A stretch of DNA of 64,000 nucleotides from Cytophaga sp. FL35 (lineage in GTDB: Bacteria; Bacteroidota; Bacteroidia; Flavobacteriales; Flavobacteriaceae), in NCBI RefSeq assembly GCF_014349235.1, contig NZ_JACSOH010000003.1:237420-301419 (forward strand). The letters run 5' to 3'. The position numbers and the translations under genes were made by a program. Positions 61,725 to 64,000 of the stretch are shown here, piece by piece (position 1 is the stretch's first letter; each line of letters opens with the position of its first letter). The notes under the pieces were generated by a model. The model did not search any database. It was not told the DNA's origin and saw only the letters and a list, made by a program, of their open reading frames with translations.

Positions 61725-63917
61725 CTATTGCCCGTGCTTTCCCAATAGGGAAAAATCCAAATGCCTTTTGATGAGATCGGTATCTTTTACCATGACCACA
61801 ACTTCATCTCCCAGCTGATAGGTTTTCTTGGTGCGTTCACCAACAATTGCGTATTCTCGTTCATCAAAGATATAATAATCCCCTTTTATATCACTGATGC
61901 GAACCATTCCTTCGCATTTATTCTCAATAATTTCTACATAAATTCCCCATTCCGTTACACCACTAATAACCCCAACAAACTCTTGGTCTTTATGGTCTTC
62001 CATAAATTTGATCTGCATATATTTAATGGAGTCCCTTTCCGCACTGGCCGCTAAATACTCCATATCCGAAGAATGTTTACATTTTTGTTCGTACACTTCA
62101 GCTTTGGCAGTATCCCCGCCATCCAAGTAATGCTGCAGTAACCTATGAACCATAACATCAGGATATCTTCTAATGGGAGAAGTAAAATGGGTATAATAGT
62201 CAAAGGCCAAACCATAGTGACCAATATTGTCCGTAGTATAAATGGCCTTGCTCATACTGCGAATGGCCAAGGTATCTACTAAATTTTGTTCTTTTTTACC
62301 CTTCACATCTTCCAGAAGCTGATTTAAGGAGTTGCTAATGGACTTTTTATCCTTAAAGTTAAGCTTATGACCAAACCTAGAAATTATACCGTTTAAGGCC
62401 ATTAATTTGTCTTCATCCGGATCATCATGCACCCTGTACACAAATGTTTTCTCCGGTTTTTGCTTTCCAATAAACTCTGCAACTTTTCTATTGGCCAATA
62501 ACATAAACTCTTCAATAAGTTTATTGGCATCCTTGGATTCCTTAAAATAGACCCCAATAGGTTCACTTTCTTCATTTAGGTTAAAACGAACCTCCACCTT
62601 ATCAAAGGAAATGGCCCCTTTTTGCATGCGTTGATTACGCATGATTTTTGCCAGTCTGTCCATTTCCAGAGTTGCCTCTACAACTTCCTCCAATACAGAA
62701 TAAGGTTTGTCACGTATGGAAACCTCTTCTGGAATATCTCCATTTTTAGTTTCTATGATATGCTGCGCTTCCTCATACGCAAATCGTTCATTGGAATTGA
62801 TTACTGTTCTACCAAACCATTGGTTCTTAATACCCGCATTTTTATCCAATTCAAATATGGCAGAAAAAGTATATTTCTCCTCGTGAGGTCTTAAGGAGCA
62901 TGCGTTATTGGAAAGTACTTCTGGAAGCATAGGAACTACTCTATCCACTAAATAAACCGAAGTGGCACGTTCATAAGCTTCATCTTCTAAAATAGTATCC
63001 GGTTGTAAATAGTGGGAAACATCAGCTATATGAATTCCTACTTCATAATTTCCGTTTTCTAAAACCTGAAAGGACAATGCATCATCAAAATCCTTTGCAT
63101 CCTTGGGATCTATTGTAAAAGTAAGTACCTCACGCATATCCCTTCTTTTGGCTATTTCATCTTCCTTAATGGAAGTATCCAACGTATCTGCAAAACGTTG
63201 AACTTCCGTTGGAAATTCATAAGGTAACCCATATTCGGCCAAAATGGCGTGAATTTCAGTATTGTGTTCACCTGGTTTACCTAGTACTTCAATCACTTTC
63301 GCATAGGGAGAATCAACATCATCTGGCCAATTATCAAACTGGACCACTACTTTGTCCCCATCTTTAGCATCTCCGCTTTTTCCTTTGGGAATAAAGAAAT
63401 CCGTGTACATTCTAAAGTCTGTAGGTCGCACAAACGAAAAGGCTTTTTGCTCTTCCAAAATACCCACGAACTCCGTTTTTTTTCGCTCGAGCACTTTGGT
63501 AATCTCCCCTTCCAATTTTTTTCCTTTCCTTCTGGGGTAGACATAAATTTCAACGGTATCACCGTGAAACGCTTTTTTAATTTTATTGAATGGCACAAAG
63601 ACATCATCCTCAAACCCTTCCACTATAATATAGGCATTACCGCGCCCTGTTAAATCTACAGTACCTGTATGGTACTTTTTAGTACTCTCAACAGCTCTAT
63701 ATTTTCCCCTTTCTTCTTCTACAATACGGTTAGACTGTTTGAGTTCACCCAATCGCTTGATCAACTGATTGCGATCTTGGGTATTATCTAAACCAAGTTG
63801 AGAAGCAATCTGCTTGTAATTATACGTTTTATTAGGGCTCTTCTCTAAAATTGTAAAGATACCTTTGGTAATCTCGTTCTTTCTATGATTTCTAGCTTTC
63901 TTCTTTTTCTTGGACAT
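61725..63917 (-). CDS. rnr: Ribonuclease R
   Basis: A 730-residue 3'-to-5' exoribonuclease of the RNB family that degrades structured RNA. Seen: a lysine-rich N-terminus, a winged-helix region (about 10-65), cold-shock domains (about 70-225), the RNB catalytic core with TFTIDPKDAKDFDDALSF near residue 270 (the metal-binding aspartates are present), YPDVMVHRLLQHYL near 590 and a C-terminal S1 domain (about 640-725). Length is normal. Upstream to the window end (83 bases) no gene is seen on either strand. Confidence 0.95.
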   Translation of the reverse strand: MSKKKKKARNHRKNEITKGIFTILEKSPNKTYNYKQIASQLGLDNTQDRNQLIKRLGELKQSNRIVEEERGKYRAVESTKKYHTGTVDLTGRGNAYIIVEGFEDDVFVPFNKIKKAFHGDTVEIYVYPRRKGKKLEGEITKVLERKKTEFVGILEEQKAFSFVRPTDFRMYTDFFIPKGKSGDAKDGDKVVVQFDNWPDDVDSPYAKVIEVLGKPGEHNTEIHAILAEYGLPYEFPTEVQRFADTLDTSIKEDEIAKRRDMREVLTFTIDPKDAKDFDDALSFQVLENGNYEVGIHIADVSHYLQPDTILEDEAYERATSVYLVDRVVPMLPEVLSNNACSLRPHEEKYTFSAIFELDKNAGIKNQWFGRTVINSNERFAYEEAQHIIETKNGDIPEEVSIRDKPYSVLEEVVEATLEMDRLAKIMRNQRMQKGAISFDKVEVRFNLNEESEPIGVYFKESKDANKLIEEFMLLANRKVAEFIGKQKPEKTFVYRVHDDPDEDKLMALNGIISRFGHKLNFKDKKSISNSLNQLLEDVKGKKEQNLVDTLAIRSMSKAIYTTDNIGHYGLAFDYYTHFTSPIRRYPDVMVHRLLQHYLDGGDTAKAEVYEQKCKHSSDMEYLAASAERDSIKYMQIKFMEDHKDQEFVGVISGVTEWGIYVEIIENKCEGMVRISDIKGDYYIFDEREYAIVGERTKKTYQLGDEVVVMVKDTDLIKRHLDFSLLGKHGQ

Positions 63918-64000
63918 TAAGTATTTCTTATATAATGGAAAATTACAAATTATAATCCATTAGCTTCATTTTATCAGTAATCCTATCTTAAGTAATTGTT

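Overview
The window is a chromosomal stretch of a gliding member of the Flavobacteriia (Bacteroidota), probably marine. The evidence is direct: many genes are preceded by the Bacteroidota -7 promoter box TAnnTTTG, three PorP/SprF-type outer-membrane proteins and three proteins with type B C-terminal sorting domains of the type IX secretion system (T9SS) are present, and a complete sprC-sprD-sprB-sprF gliding-adhesin operon occupies 39.6-59.6 kb. Genus cannot be decided from the sequence. No insertion sequence, prophage, CRISPR array or rRNA was seen.

Layout. 1-3.8 kb (minus strand): a short operon of a DUF6909 protein, a Wzz-like chain-length protein, rfbB and the first codons of rfbA (surface polysaccharide). 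3.9-6.4 kb (minus): a GH3-family protein and an M23 peptidase. 6.5 kb: tatA. 7.0-18.8 kb (plus): a 2801-residue secreted repeat protein, its PorP/SprF partner and a PorE-like TPR/propeller/OmpA envelope protein. 19-27.4 kb: mostly envelope and housekeeping genes (a DUF4837 lipoprotein, a LysM lytic transglycosylase, pgk, holB, a DoxX-like protein, a Skp/OmpH-like protein, a methyltransferase). 27.4-33.7 kb (minus): DUF4175 protein, ybeY, mnmG and a small membrane protein, with two identical perfect parS-like palindromes bracketing mnmG. 33.8-39.4 kb: gltX, an SPFH protein, a YtxH/holin-like/DUF6327 cassette and glnS. 39.6-59.6 kb (plus): sprCDBF, where sprB encodes 4860 residues. 59.6-64 kb: folB, tRNA-Cys, a LysE-type exporter, a DUF2807 protein and rnr.

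How it fits together. Two separate T9SS adhesin modules dominate the window and take up about half of it. Each has a giant Cys- and Thr-rich secreted protein ending in a type B sorting domain, next to PorP/SprF-type partners. A SPOR-like module is shared between the OmpA protein of the first cluster and SprD of the second, which suggests a common way of tying surface adhesins to the periplasm or cell wall. Both giant proteins have grown by nested duplication: an exact 996-bp period in the first, and about 1.76-kb and 1.9-2.0-kb periods in SprB.

The points most worth following up are the nucleoside-phosphorylase-like signature in DUF6909, the parS pair, the shared SPOR-like module, the 18-bp palindrome between pgk and holB, and the AT-rich domain inserted into an HYR domain of the 2801-residue protein. 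All family names come from recognition of motifs and remembered family features; no database search was run.
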